NCBI GenBank assembly: GCA_964391675.1
Contig: CAYMMX010000014.1
Location: forward strand, 1-27,089
Direction: 5' to 3'
DNA length: 27,089 nt
Source of the DNA: CAYMMX01 sp964391675
GTDB lineage: Bacteria; Cyanobacteriota; Vampirovibrionia; Gastranaerophilales; Gastranaerophilaceae
A program made the position numbers and the translations under genes. How positions within the stretch are numbered: the stretch's first letter is position 1; each line of letters begins with the position of its first letter. The notes beneath the pieces were generated by a model. The model was not told where the DNA came from and ran no database searches. It saw only the letters and a list, made by a program, of their open reading frames with translations. Positions 13,110 to 21,603 of the stretch are shown here, one piece after another.

Positions 13110-13531
13110 TGAAAGCGATTTATATAATTTTTGTAAGCCTCTTAGCGGCTATTTCTCTGGCCGCTGCTTATACGCCTGAGCAACAGAACATGATCAATGG
13201 CACGCAGCTATCTTGGAAGATGGCGGCGGCCTATACGAATCAGGACACCGCGACCTTCAACACCCTGGTCGATCAGTGGAATGCATGGGTCTATCAGAAC
13301 TTCGGCCAAGACCCAAATCTAATCATGTATGAGATGAATGCCCCGCTCGACCTGACTAAGCCTATCGTGATCCGAAATAACACAAGCGGCGTGGCTCACG
13401 TCATCGATGGCATGAGCAAGTCGAATCGAACCGTAACAACCAACGACGCAAACCTACTGACTGAAAGAGAGCGCGATGCATACAGAGAGGCGAACCCCGG
13501 GCAGGGAGAGGCATACTTGCCTTTCCCTTGA
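13109..13531 (+). CDS. Secreted protein, 140 aa, partner of the 12645 gene
   Basis: The ATG overlaps the previous stop (TAATG), so the two are co-translated. Residues 1-20 form a signal peptide (K-A-I-Y-I-I-F-V-S-L-L-A-A-I-S-L-A-A-A). The mature part is helical (P-E-Q-Q-N-M-I, T-F-N-T-L-V-D-Q-W-N-A-W), then polar, with sequons N-G-T, N-N-T/N-T-S and N-R-T, and no cysteine. No family was recognised. It could be a cofactor or target of the transglutaminase-like protein. It ends one base from the tape-measure stop on the other strand. Confidence 0.6.
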   Translation: MKAIYIIFVSLLAAISLAAAYTPEQQNMINGTQLSWKMAAAYTNQDTATFNTLVDQWNAWVYQNFGQDPNLIMYEMNAPLDLTKPIVIRNNTSGVAHVIDGMSKSNRTVTTNDANLLTERERDAYREANPGQGEAYLPFP

Positions 13532-13532
13532 C

Positions 13533-16500
13533 TTAGAACCCTTTCGCGGCATCGGTGATTTCCGCCACTAGCGCCTTGTTATTTCTTTCCAATACATATT
13601 CCAGTTCTGCCGCGGACAGGCCCGAACCGTTAATGTTCTGCGTAACATTTATTGTTACGCCTTGGCCCATTTTTCCCATAGCATTCTCAAACCGGGCGGC
13701 ACCTACCACATATTCGCCACCGGGCCGGTCGCCGATCACTGCCAGGGTAGGAGAGGGCACGTAGCCTTCATTGGCGAAGCTGAATACTGGAGGCAGCGAA
13801 TAGCTCGACATCGAGGTCGCAGCGCCACCGCCAGCCACACCCGAGTAACCTGATGTCGGGCCAATGTAAGAAGAGTAAAATAGCCCTGGCGTGGACTCTT
13901 GCGCTTTGGCGAAGTCGCTTATAGCGCATTCGCAATCATACATCGAGTCTGAGACGCCTTCCGCTGTGTATTGCAGGAGGTTGTTGGAGACGGCAAGTGA
14001 TGCGGACGATGTGGCAAGGGTATTTGCCGTTGTTGCCGCCAGAACATGAAATTGGGATAGCTCCGAGTTGAGCCCGGATACTGAAGAGGTACATGAGCCG
14101 GAAGTGCCGTCGAGCGCGGTTACACCGCTTGTCAGGTTAGCGGTCTGAGCTGTCGCGTTTTGGGTGGCAATGCTCGCATCAGATACTGCCGATGTCCATC
14201 CCTTCGGCACACCTCCAAAATTGTTTAAGTCTGATCCGGCAGAAAATCCAAGCGTGGATGTGGTCGCGGCTATCGGGTATATGTTAGACTTTGCGGCGGC
14301 TGAATTGAATAGGCCGCTTAGGACGCCGCCTGTTATGGTCCCTGCTATCGATCCTATTGAGGAGAACGCACCGACCAAAGTATTAGCGCCAGTCTGGCAT
14401 CCGTCCGCGACCGCCTGCCCGCCAGCCACGCCATCGCTTCGCACATGGGAGCCTATGATGGCGATATCGCGCCCGGCTGCATCGGTGCCGATTTTGAAAG
14501 CGCCGGATGCATCGAATATCTTTTGAGCGCCGGCGGCGGATTTCGTCTCTATGGCGTTTCCGGCAACGGTTCCAGCGGTCTTGATGTCTGTCGATAGGAG
14601 GCCCATCTGCGCATAGAGCGCATCCCAATAGAGCCCGCCTTTCGCGATTGCCTGATCAAGCAGAGCGGAAGAGGTACGATTTACGCTATCCAGAGTCGAA
14701 TAGTTGGTATGGAACCAATTCTGCAGCTCCACAAACATGTCCCTAGTTTCGCCCTCAGGAACGATCCGGCCTTGCTCTGCGTATCCGGAAACTTCCGAAG
14801 CAAGTTGACTTTTGGCATAATCCAAGTAACGGGATGGATTCGATACGCCTAGAGCATTCCAGTCGACTTTGCCATTGTTCTTGAAGTATGCAGTTAGTAC
14901 TTCAATATAGTTATCTTCCGGCTCTATTTTCAGCTTGAGCGGATTGTTATCGGCCAGTCCTTGCAACTGATCGAATGTCTTTTTAAAGTCTGAAAGAGTG
15001 TTTTCGCCCGGCTCCGCTATGTAAGCGATCTTAGCCGCTTCGTAGGCATCCAGTGCGCTCTGGAGGGATATAAGGTATTCTTCAGCCGCCTCCGCGCCTT
15101 GGCGCTCGTATTCCTCCGGGTCGTAGAGTTTCAGCCTGCGGATAGCGTCCAGACGCGTATCTATCGCGTCAGCGTCCGGGACCACTCCTGCGGTGAATGC
15201 GTCGCCTATCTCCTGTCCCGCGTCTTCTATCTCCGACTTGAGGTTTTCGGCAAAATCGAGGTAGACATCCGCGGATAAGTCCATAGACTGCCGGATCTTC
15301 GCGGCGGCGATAGGCTTGTTTGCGAGATCGAGTGCGGTTGCCTCATCAACTGACAGCCCCTGCCCTCGGAGCATGTCCATTACGAGATCCTGTCGCGGTG
15401 TCAGGTCAAAATTGTCAGTTGTCCGCGAGTCTACATCCTGCCCATTGAGCCTGAGCGTGTATATGCTGCCCTGGCTGGTTACGTCGTGCCGGATCTTCAC
15501 GGCGAGCTTGTCGATGGTCGTGCCGGTGGTCCAGCCGCCATTCTCCCAATCGTTTCCGCCTGAGCGGGTGACTGCCTGCCCTGTCCGGGCTATCTCGCTT
15601 TCCAGCCAATACGCTTGGTCCTGGCTGACGCCTGCTTTTTGTCTGGATAGGACTGCATTATAGTACGCTTCATCCCATCCAGCGGCTGCCAGTCCCGCGT
15701 CTACTGCCTCCGTGACGGATTCTGCGATCCCGTCTTTTGCTTCTTCGGCCCCCTTCTCCATTCCCTCGGTGGTGCCCTTCTCAGTGGCCCAGCCCAGTTT
15801 CGCGGCGGCGTTGTCGTAGACATCGCCCAGAAAACCAGCGACACCGCTTGCAGCGTCCGTGACACCGCCCAGGCCGGCCTTGTCGAAGAGCGTTCCCACG
15901 GCGGAAGCTGCCCCGGAAACGGCGGTCGGGATGGCATTGGATAGGCCGTCTACGATCTTGTCAAAGACCTCTCCGGCACCTGTGGCCAAATTGTCGAAGG
16001 CGGTTCCTACCTGATCGACATATCCTGAAATGGTTTGGAATGTTGACGATTCAGTGACGATCTTAGTCAGCTCTTCCCCGAAGGCGGAAACGAATGCACT
16101 GCCTACCTGGAAGCCTTCATTGATGGCCTCGGAGGCGCCCACGAGAACATCTAAGGAGATACTACCAATTGCCCCGACACCTTCAGCTAAGAGGCCAACA
16201 GCCGCCGTAGCCGGGCTTATGGCTGTGGTGAAGGGCCCCCAGAGATTTTCGCCTACTTGACGCAGACTGTTGAGAGATCCGGCGACGGCAGAAATGACAG
16301 GTGCCATAGCGGCCCCGATTGGTCCGCCTATATCGGTTAGTATCGCGCCTACGGAATTTTTAAGAACTTGGATCTGAGCGAGGGCCTGATCCACGCCAGC
16401 GCCATAGCTAGTTCCTATCGACTCGCCTTTCTCTCCGGCCTGTTTGACTTCTTCAATTTTCCCGCGCCACTCGTCGGTTTTGCCGACCATCTTTTGGAAG

Positions 16501-17594
16501 AAGTCGTCGCCGTACCCGCCTCCCAGGATGCCGGCTGCCTGGAATCTTTCAGCATCTGACAGGCCCTCCATCGCCTTACCGATGTCGAGCAAGGTGTCTG
16601 TCGGGTCGTTGGTCATCAACTCCTGGAATTCTTCAGGAGTGACCCCCAACAGCTCGCCCGCTTTGGCCCTGGCGTTCTCGGACCCCTTTGTGGTGCCCAT
16701 GAGTTGATTGAGCGCGGCATTGAACGATCCCGAGGCAAGCTCAGAGCTTGAGAATACCGATGCAAGCTCGCCGCCCCAACCGGCCAGCTCGTACATGTTC
16801 CCGCCAAGGTTGCTGAAGGCGCCGGCTGTCCTGGTGGAAAAGTCCAGGACCTCCGACTCTGTAGCATTCAGCTCATTGCCTGCGAAATCGACAGCAGATC
16901 CAAAGTGCTGCGCAAACTTGGAATCGTTGACGGCGCCGCTCGCGTCCTTGACTTCATCCGAATACGATTTGAGTTGTGACTTGATTTTTCCGACAGAGAC
17001 GGCTGCCTGTTCAGCGGGAATGTCGAAGGCGCTGCCCATCTGGAGCGCAACCTGGGTGAATCCGGCGATCTCCGATTTTGCTATTCCGAGAGATCCCGCA
17101 GATGATGCCACATTCTGTATCTCAGATACAGTGGTGGGCATGGTCGCATAGAGGTCCTTCAGGTCATCGTTCAGCTCATTGAATCCTGTAGATCCCTTTT
17201 CTATGCCGGTCGTCTTGCTGATCTTCGACATCCCGGCTTCCCACTCATTCGCAGCTGAGATGGCGGCTGAGCCGATGACGACGGCTCCGGCTACAGCAGC
17301 AGTAGCGACGATTCCAGCGGGCCCGAGAGCAGTCGCAACTTCCCCGACAGCGCTCCCGAGGGGGCCGAAGCTAGAGGAGATGCCGTCGACCAGGGAAGAG
17401 CCGATCTTTTTCCCGGCTGAGCCAAAATCGCCGCTAGACAGAGCGCCAGACAAGCCCGCGCCGAGCTTGCTCTTCATGTCGCTTTCGATACCGGCGACGC
17501 TTGCAGTGGCTTGACTCCTGGCTTGCGCTAGTTTGCTTGTGAGCTGAGAGATATCCCCGTCTATAATTGCAGTGACCCGTCCAACTTCGACCAT
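13533..17594 (-). CDS. Tail tape measure protein (TP901 type)
   Basis: At 1353 aa this is the largest gene and the length ruler of the tail; at about 1.5 angstrom per residue it implies a tail near 200 nm. Residues 1-60 are helical, and 90-115 hydrophobic (G-P-A-G-I-V-A-T-A-A-V-A-G-A-V-V). The TP901 core lies at about 130-410, with L-G-I-A-K-S-E-I-A, then G-D-D-F-F-Q-K-M-V-G. Alternating hydrophobic stretches follow, and A-V-I-G-D-R-P-G-G-E-Y-V stands near the C-terminus, a common tape-measure end. GGAG is 7 nt before ATG. It is assembled with the chaperones encoded just upstream. Confidence 0.9.
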   Translation of the reverse strand: MVEVGRVTAIIDGDISQLTSKLAQARSQATASVAGIESDMKSKLGAGLSGALSSGDFGSAGKKIGSSLVDGISSSFGPLGSAVGEVATALGPAGIVATAAVAGAVVIGSAAISAANEWEAGMSKISKTTGIEKGSTGFNELNDDLKDLYATMPTTVSEIQNVASSAGSLGIAKSEIAGFTQVALQMGSAFDIPAEQAAVSVGKIKSQLKSYSDEVKDASGAVNDSKFAQHFGSAVDFAGNELNATESEVLDFSTRTAGAFSNLGGNMYELAGWGGELASVFSSSELASGSFNAALNQLMGTTKGSENARAKAGELLGVTPEEFQELMTNDPTDTLLDIGKAMEGLSDAERFQAAGILGGGYGDDFFQKMVGKTDEWRGKIEEVKQAGEKGESIGTSYGAGVDQALAQIQVLKNSVGAILTDIGGPIGAAMAPVISAVAGSLNSLRQVGENLWGPFTTAISPATAAVGLLAEGVGAIGSISLDVLVGASEAINEGFQVGSAFVSAFGEELTKIVTESSTFQTISGYVDQVGTAFDNLATGAGEVFDKIVDGLSNAIPTAVSGAASAVGTLFDKAGLGGVTDAASGVAGFLGDVYDNAAAKLGWATEKGTTEGMEKGAEEAKDGIAESVTEAVDAGLAAAGWDEAYYNAVLSRQKAGVSQDQAYWLESEIARTGQAVTRSGGNDWENGGWTTGTTIDKLAVKIRHDVTSQGSIYTLRLNGQDVDSRTTDNFDLTPRQDLVMDMLRGQGLSVDEATALDLANKPIAAAKIRQSMDLSADVYLDFAENLKSEIEDAGQEIGDAFTAGVVPDADAIDTRLDAIRRLKLYDPEEYERQGAEAAEEYLISLQSALDAYEAAKIAYIAEPGENTLSDFKKTFDQLQGLADNNPLKLKIEPEDNYIEVLTAYFKNNGKVDWNALGVSNPSRYLDYAKSQLASEVSGYAEQGRIVPEGETRDMFVELQNWFHTNYSTLDSVNRTSSALLDQAIAKGGLYWDALYAQMGLLSTDIKTAGTVAGNAIETKSAAGAQKIFDASGAFKIGTDAAGRDIAIIGSHVRSDGVAGGQAVADGCQTGANTLVGAFSSIGSIAGTITGGVLSGLFNSAAAKSNIYPIAATTSTLGFSAGSDLNNFGGVPKGWTSAVSDASIATQNATAQTANLTSGVTALDGTSGSCTSSVSGLNSELSQFHVLAATTANTLATSSASLAVSNNLLQYTAEGVSDSMYDCECAISDFAKAQESTPGLFYSSYIGPTSGYSGVAGGGAATSMSSYSLPPVFSFANEGYVPSPTLAVIGDRPGGEYVVGAARFENAMGKMGQGVTINVTQNINGSGLSAAELEYVLERNNKALVAEITDAAKGF

Positions 17595-17654
17595 GTAGTA
17601 GCTCCGCTATAAAATTACAATCGATGCAAAGATTTAAGTTCAAACAAAAACAAT

Positions 17655-17672
17655 CGGGGATGATGACGCCCC
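17655..17672 (-). terminator. Possible terminator between tail chaperone and tape measure
   Basis: After the chaperone stop, minus-strand RNA would form a stem GGGG (17672-17669) with CCCC (17659-17656), loop 9 nt, followed by ATTGTTTTTGTTT. The stem is only 4 bp, so strength is doubtful; it might reduce read-through into the very long tape-measure gene. A TTAAAT-type TATA element near 17630 could restart transcription. Confidence 0.3.
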
Positions 17673-17681
17673 AAACAGATC

Positions 17682-18092
17682 CTACGTCCAACTGTTATAT
17701 CTTGCGATATATTCTTCAGAAGTCTGCGTTTTTTCGGTTGGTGTCGTGGGCTTTTGGAAGAATTGATCGAAGCCTTCTAGCTTTCCGTTCCAGGCCATTG
17801 CAAAAGCGAGCCCCGCGCAATAGCCGGAAAATGCCGATTGTTCGCGTTCCCATGCTCTTTGCTCTAGCTGATGAGCATAGAGGGCATTGAGTTCGTTGAC
17901 AGTGAGAGAAAAAAATTGTTCTGGAAGAAGACCTAGCTCGACGTAAGCTAGGCGGTAGGCGCGCTGCCAGAAATCTTCAGAAGTCTGGCTTGATCCGCAG
18001 CTAGTTCCGCCCGGGCCAGCATCATCTTTGCTTCCTGCTTCTCTCTGTTGATCCTCTTGATCTCGGCTTCTCTGGCCAGGTTGCCCTCCCAC
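17682..18092 (-). CDS. Tail assembly chaperone, -1 frame extension (gpT-like)
   Basis: This frame overlaps the end of the gpG-like gene by 145 nt in the -1 register and continues 266 nt beyond it. It has no credible start of its own: the only start-like codon is GTG 18092, abutting its ribosome-like bases, and no ATG occurs before the conserved part. The product of interest begins about Q-T-S-E-D-F-W-Q-R-A-Y and includes E-L-G-L-L-P-E-Q-F-F-S-L-T-V-N-E-L, typical of tail chaperones. The preceding Gly/Ser/Pro stretch suits a linker. Expression as a gpG-T fusion through programmed frameshift is the likely reading; no canonical X-XXY-YYZ site was found. Confidence 0.65.
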   Translation of the reverse strand: MGGQPGQRSRDQEDQQREAGSKDDAGPGGTSCGSSQTSEDFWQRAYRLAYVELGLLPEQFFSLTVNELNALYAHQLEQRAWEREQSAFSGYCAGLAFAMAWNGKLEGFDQFFQKPTTPTEKTQTSEEYIARYNSWT

Positions 18093-18472
18093 TCCAAGAT
18101 AGAAGAAGGGTCAGCAGACACCAAGTAAGCCCGGTAGATCTCGTTCTGGAGAGTCTCGATATTTCCTCCTCGCTGGAGATAGCCATCGATGGCAACAGAT
18201 GCCTCAGACAGCTCGCCATTCTTGCCCCCCAGCCCGCTCAGGCCGGTTGCAGCTGCTACGGCGGCCTCCAGGATGTCGGAAATTCGCAGGTAGTTGCTGA
18301 TAATATATCCAGCATGCATGGGCGCAGTGGTGATTGCCTGCCCACGTTCGTTCTTGAGGTCGAGCCTCTTCAGAATTTCCCGACCCCTCTTCTCAAAGTT
18401 CTTTATGGCACCGAAAGTCCATTTCATCTCGCGGCTTTCGTCCATGTCAAGTATCACAGATTCATTTGTCAT
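17948..18472 (-). CDS. Tail assembly chaperone (gpG-like)
   Basis: The 174-aa helical protein lies between tail tube and tape-measure genes, the place of lambda G. It starts with a beta-like stretch, then W-T-F-G-A-I-K-N-F-E-K-R-G, similar to the chaperones of gene-transfer agents. There is a long charged C-terminal helix (A-R-E-A-E-I-K-R-I-N-R-E-K-Q-E-A-K-M-M). AGAGG lies 9 nt before ATG. It would coat the tape measure during tail assembly and, as the frameshifted longer form, recruit tail tube subunits. Confidence 0.7.
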   Translation of the reverse strand: MTNESVILDMDESREMKWTFGAIKNFEKRGREILKRLDLKNERGQAITTAPMHAGYIISNYLRISDILEAAVAAATGLSGLGGKNGELSEASVAIDGYLQRGGNIETLQNEIYRAYLVSADPSSILEWEGNLAREAEIKRINREKQEAKMMLARAELAADQARLLKISGSAPTA

Positions 18473-18523
18473 GTTGATATTCCTCTTAGTATCTCAGAAT
18501 AAATAATTATCGGAGTAGCCAAG

Positions 18524-19447
18524 CTACTCCATATACAGTTCGCCGCTGCCCTTCACAGTGATATCTTGCTTTTGGGCGTCGTTTGGATTGGCGAGAAGGT
18601 TGCTCATGCTGGTTATGCTGCCCCATCCGATTGAAAACGGTGTAGTCGCATACACACTGTAGAACTTCCAGAGATAAGCGGTCGCCATTTCATCGATTGG
18701 AATGTCACCATCGTAGTAAAAATGGCCCGCGGACATCTCCCAGGACCGCGCACCCGCGATGGAAGAGCCCCATCCAGAGTCGTCTACGGAGGTCGTATCT
18801 ATTTCCTTTCCGTCGATCTTCAGCTTTCCGTCGAACAGTCCGAATACTTTTTTGAATGCCAGAAGAGACCGGCGCGTGCCTGTTGCTGTGATGGTGCTGC
18901 CGACCTGGGAAGTTTCAAATGTGACGCTGCCCTGTATGCGATTCACCGTGCACCCAGAAGTCACCGGGGCCGCGTCTACCTCAATCACGAGCGTTTCCGC
19001 GGGGTCCCAATATCGCGATCCGGCGGCGGCTTGATATGTAAGGTGATCGCCAGAGTCGGCCATCGCCAGATCGGTGAATGCGACACCATCCGCGGCGGTT
19101 GTCTCTGACATAGCGCCTGTCACCCCCGTACCCGTGCTTCCCGGAGGGAGGCGAGCCGTAAAGAGGGCGGCAGCGTTGACATCCGCGTTGACAGCATCTA
19201 CTATCTGCGCGGCGGTGCTGGTTGCCGAGCCGTCCGTGTTTGCGCTGGTGATGGTGAGCTTCGGGCCCACCACGGCAACGGACAGCGGTGCAGTGACACC
19301 GCCCACAACTATCTCGACTTTGTTAGTGGTCCCATTTTTCGATGCGAAGCATATGTCTTTGTTGGAGCCGAGAGCGGCGGTAACTACGTACTCATCCGGC
19401 TCATCCCGAAAAAGAGCGGCGGATAGGCCGCTCACGGCTGATGTCAT
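18524..19447 (-). CDS. Major tail (tube) protein, long paralogue
   Basis: The 307-aa protein carries the tube-protein segment K-L-K-I-D-G-K-E-I-D-T, D-D-S-G-W-G-S-S-I-A-G-A-R-S-W-E-M-S-A around 204-236 that it shares with the next gene upstream. Its N-terminal ~150 residues form an extra Ala/Thr/Gly-rich beta domain, like Ig-type additions on tail tubes. Both paralogues start M-T-S-A-V-x-G. GAGG is 7 nt before the ATG. A tube mixing two subunit types, or an outward-facing decorated subunit, is inferred. Confidence 0.75.
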   Translation of the reverse strand: MTSAVSGLSAALFRDEPDEYVVTAALGSNKDICFASKNGTTNKVEIVVGGVTAPLSVAVVGPKLTITSANTDGSATSTAAQIVDAVNADVNAAALFTARLPPGSTGTGVTGAMSETTAADGVAFTDLAMADSGDHLTYQAAAGSRYWDPAETLVIEVDAAPVTSGCTVNRIQGSVTFETSQVGSTITATGTRRSLLAFKKVFGLFDGKLKIDGKEIDTTSVDDSGWGSSIAGARSWEMSAGHFYYDGDIPIDEMATAYLWKFYSVYATTPFSIGWGSITSMSNLLANPNDAQKQDITVKGSGELYME

Positions 19448-19456
19448 TTCTCAGCC

Positions 19457-19885
19457 TCACGGAATGGCGGCCAACGCGCCCCTGCCCTTGATGGTCCAAT
19501 CTGCCTTCTGTTGGGTTGATGTTCCCGCCAGGGTCAGGTTTCCGCTGCTTACCCAGCAAGTTCCCTCCCACCCCACTGGCGAGGACGTGGCAGTGCCAGA
19601 CTGAAGGACATATGCGTAGAGGTCGTCGCCTGCGATCAGAGCCGCTATGATTAGCGCATAGCAAGCATCAGCCATGATCAGGTTGTTGCTCGCAGACAGC
19701 TCCCATGTCCGAGAGCCTGCTATGGAGCTGCCCCAGCCGGCATCATCGCAGTTGGAAGTATCTATTTCCTTTCCGTCGATCTTGAGTTTCAGATCGGAAA
19801 GTTCGCCTAGCTTTACCATGCTGGCCGGTGTGTCTGCGGTGTAGATCCACAGGGAGCCGGTCATGCCGTTAACTGCGCTTGTCAT
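19457..19885 (-). CDS. Major tail (tube) protein, short paralogue
   Basis: At 142 aa it is the compact form of a tail tube protein: M-T-S-A-V-N-G-M start, K-L-K-I-D-G-K-E-I-D-T, then D-D-A-G-W-G-S-S-I-A-G-S-R-T-W-E-L-S-A around 33-66, and a C-terminal strand A-D-W-T-I-K-G-R-G. GAGG lies 8 nt before ATG. It has its own promoter at 19927-19938, as expected for the most abundant virion tail protein. The long paralogue follows 9 nt downstream. Confidence 0.8.
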   Translation of the reverse strand: MTSAVNGMTGSLWIYTADTPASMVKLGELSDLKLKIDGKEIDTSNCDDAGWGSSIAGSRTWELSASNNLIMADACYALIIAALIAGDDLYAYVLQSGTATSSPVGWEGTCWVSSGNLTLAGTSTQQKADWTIKGRGALAAIP

Positions 19886-19906
19886 TTTTCATACCTCGAA
19901 GTATTG

Positions 19907-19938
19907 CCTTTTCACCCTGAAAAGGTGTTTATAATAAT
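19907..19938 (-). promoter_or_regulatory. Internal promoter with perfect dyad before the tail tube genes
   Basis: On the minus strand ATTATTATAAAC (19927-19938) is a TATA box for initiation near 19907. Between them lies an 8-bp perfect inverted repeat, CCTTTTCA (19907-19914) and TGAAAAGG (19918-19925), with a 3-bp centre. It could be an operator or the foot of the transcript. The gap 19939-19961 is AT-rich. Confidence 0.55.
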
Positions 19939-19961
19939 GCAAGAAAAAATATTATGATTAG

Positions 19962-20336
19962 TTATCCAAAAACTTGAAACTCTACGACAAACTTGTGTCT
20001 GTCGTCGTCCGGGATCTGTCCGAGATATACTGGGCTGCTCCTGGCCGCCCATATCGCTTGCCGTATCACGCCTTTTTTCAAGGCAAAATACGCTCGTATG
20101 GCCTCAGCCTTCGCGGCCACCGTGTCTCGTGCCGTGCCCACGACATACACCTGGATTCCTGGCATGGGAGTTTGGCTATCGGTTGTCGTGATTGGTGGCT
20201 TACCCCCAGTCAGCTTTACCATTAGCTGAGAGGAAGGGTAAGGCATGATATTGTCAATGAAAATATCGGTGTTCTTGACAGTCGCGAAGCCGCTTGCTAT
20301 CAATGCAGTTACCATGTCATCTTCTAACAATGTCAT
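19962..20336 (-). CDS. Tail terminator / head-tail completion-like protein
   Basis: The 124-aa protein has the pattern of the small minor-capsid/tail-terminator family: helix L-L-E-D-D-M-V-T-A-L-I near 3-13, P-Y-P-S-S-Q-L-M-V-K-L near 32-42, P-G-I-Q-V-Y-V-V-G near 59-67, the helix A-A-K-A-E-A-I-R-A-Y-F near 74-84, and a final strand H-K-F-V-V-E-F-Q-V. It would cap the tail for head attachment. ATGA overlaps with the gp10-like gene before it. A distant relative is encoded at 21600. Confidence 0.6.
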   Translation of the reverse strand: MTLLEDDMVTALIASGFATVKNTDIFIDNIMPYPSSQLMVKLTGGKPPITTTDSQTPMPGIQVYVVGTARDTVAAKAEAIRAYFALKKGVIRQAIWAARSSPVYLGQIPDDDRHKFVVEFQVFG

Positions 20337-20677
20337 ATTTTGCTCACCCGCTCCTCAATGTTGCTTTTTAACAGGGGAAGTTGCCAGTTAAACGCATTCT
20401 CTAGCCACTTGTGCTGCCCTACTGTGTGAACTAATGTAAGATCCTCGTGCTGGACTTCTGCATAAGGAGCTGCCGGCCCGCCGTATCCTATCACGATTGT
20501 CTTTCCATTGCGCTCGACTACGTGGGAGTCGCGCAGTGTGCCATCTTTGACCGGGCAATTCTCATCGGCAAGAGGCATTACATCGCCCCGTGCCCATTCT
20601 TCTGCACCATCTAACACCGCTGCTTGGAATTGGTCCGCAAGCGCGCTATTCCATACAACTTTGGGAATGCTAATCAC
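20333..20677 (-). CDS. HK97 gp10-like head-tail connector
   Basis: The 114-aa protein has P-V-K-D-G-T-L-R-D-S-H near 42-52, then V-I-G-Y-G-G-P-A-A-P-Y-A-E-V-Q-H near 62-77 and a downstream H-K-W-L-E-N-A. These are recognisable elements of gp10-type/minor capsid proteins in siphovirus connectors. The start is a GTG (20675-20677) inside the gpF stop (GTGA) and the AGGAGG site abuts it, an unusual arrangement; an ATT at 20668 at normal spacing from AGGAGG cannot be excluded. Confidence 0.75.
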   Translation of the reverse strand: MISIPKVVWNSALADQFQAAVLDGAEEWARGDVMPLADENCPVKDGTLRDSHVVERNGKTIVIGYGGPAAPYAEVQHEDLTLVHTVGQHKWLENAFNWQLPLLKSNIEERVSKI

Positions 20678-21603
20678 CTCCTGGGCAACATCTCGCTTCC
20701 GGGGTACTGCGGGCCAACTTGCTTAGAAATTTCTACCAATTCATCCGTCGCCCCGCGAAGCTTGGATTTTTTCGGTTTTTCGGGGGCCCCCTTCTTCGCG
20801 AACGTCGGTTTGTATGTTTCCTCCGGCTTGATCCATGCTTTAGACGGGCTGCCTTTTCTTTGCAGTCCTGTCGTGCATCGGCACCGGGCATGCAGCGGCG
20901 GCCCCTGCCCATCGCCTTTAAAATTGCCACCCGGAAGGTCCGCGCGCACTCCAGACATTGCTTCACATTTCGGGCATAGCCGCTTGTCGCGCGTGACCAT
21001 CCAATACTGTTCCCATTTATCGGGATTCAGTATGCCGCGTTTGACCGCACCGGTATTAGCTGCCCGATAGCCTTCGTTTGCGGCGGTGTGCCCCTCCGAG
21101 AGGGCTATTGTGTCCGCGCGGTACTTCAGCAGCTTCTTTCTGTATGTTCCTGTCAACTTTTCGACTGTGCTCGGGTCCATACCGGAGTCGATAAGATTTT
21201 TTTGGTAATTTTTTACTGCCCGAATATGATTTGGCAGCAACCCGATGTGCTCGCGGATAAGCTTGCTCTGTTCCCTGGTAGTAAGTCCCTCTTGAAATCC
21301 AGTTAGTATAATCTGTTTAATCGCCTGCTTTTTTATGGCGTTTATGTACTTGATGTGATCGGCTGCATGTTTTTCTATCCACTTTTCGGCCTCAGGTGAA
21401 CGCATATTGAAGCTACATTCCGTCTTCAGGAGTTCGCTTAGATCATTTTGCTGAGCCTCACCAGCTTCGTAAAATGCTTCTTTTAGAAACGGTGTTATCT
21501 GGAAGTCGGTGTTTCTAGCATCGTGCTCCAATGCCCATTCCACGAACGCATCTGATATCTCTTTTGCCCATTTGTCGCCAATAGCAACCGTTGCCTCGCT
21601 CAT
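20674..21603 (-). CDS. Mu gpF-like minor head protein
   Basis: Start at ATG 21601-21603 (AAGGT 7 nt upstream; ATGA with previous stop) rather than GTG 21618. The C-terminal half contains the gpF signature: R-A-D-T-I-A-L-S-E-G-H-T-A-A-N-E-G-Y around 164-182, W-M-V-T-R-D-K-R-L-C-P-K-C, M-S-G-V, and H-A-R-C-R-C-T. The two Cys pairs and His probably bind zinc. The N-terminal part is helical. These proteins sit with the portal and help head morphogenesis. The end is Lys-rich. The expected portal and capsid genes are not next to it. Confidence 0.85.
   Translation of the reverse strand: MSEATVAIGDKWAKEISDAFVEWALEHDARNTDFQITPFLKEAFYEAGEAQQNDLSELLKTECSFNMRSPEAEKWIEKHAADHIKYINAIKKQAIKQIILTGFQEGLTTREQSKLIREHIGLLPNHIRAVKNYQKNLIDSGMDPSTVEKLTGTYRKKLLKYRADTIALSEGHTAANEGYRAANTGAVKRGILNPDKWEQYWMVTRDKRLCPKCEAMSGVRADLPGGNFKGDGQGPPLHARCRCTTGLQRKGSPSKAWIKPEETYKPTFAKKGAPEKPKKSKLRGATDELVEISKQVGPQYPGSEMLPRR

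Noticed and set aside
20624..21070. 148-codon plus-strand frame
   Set aside because: Antisense to the gpF-like gene, which has clear conserved motifs.
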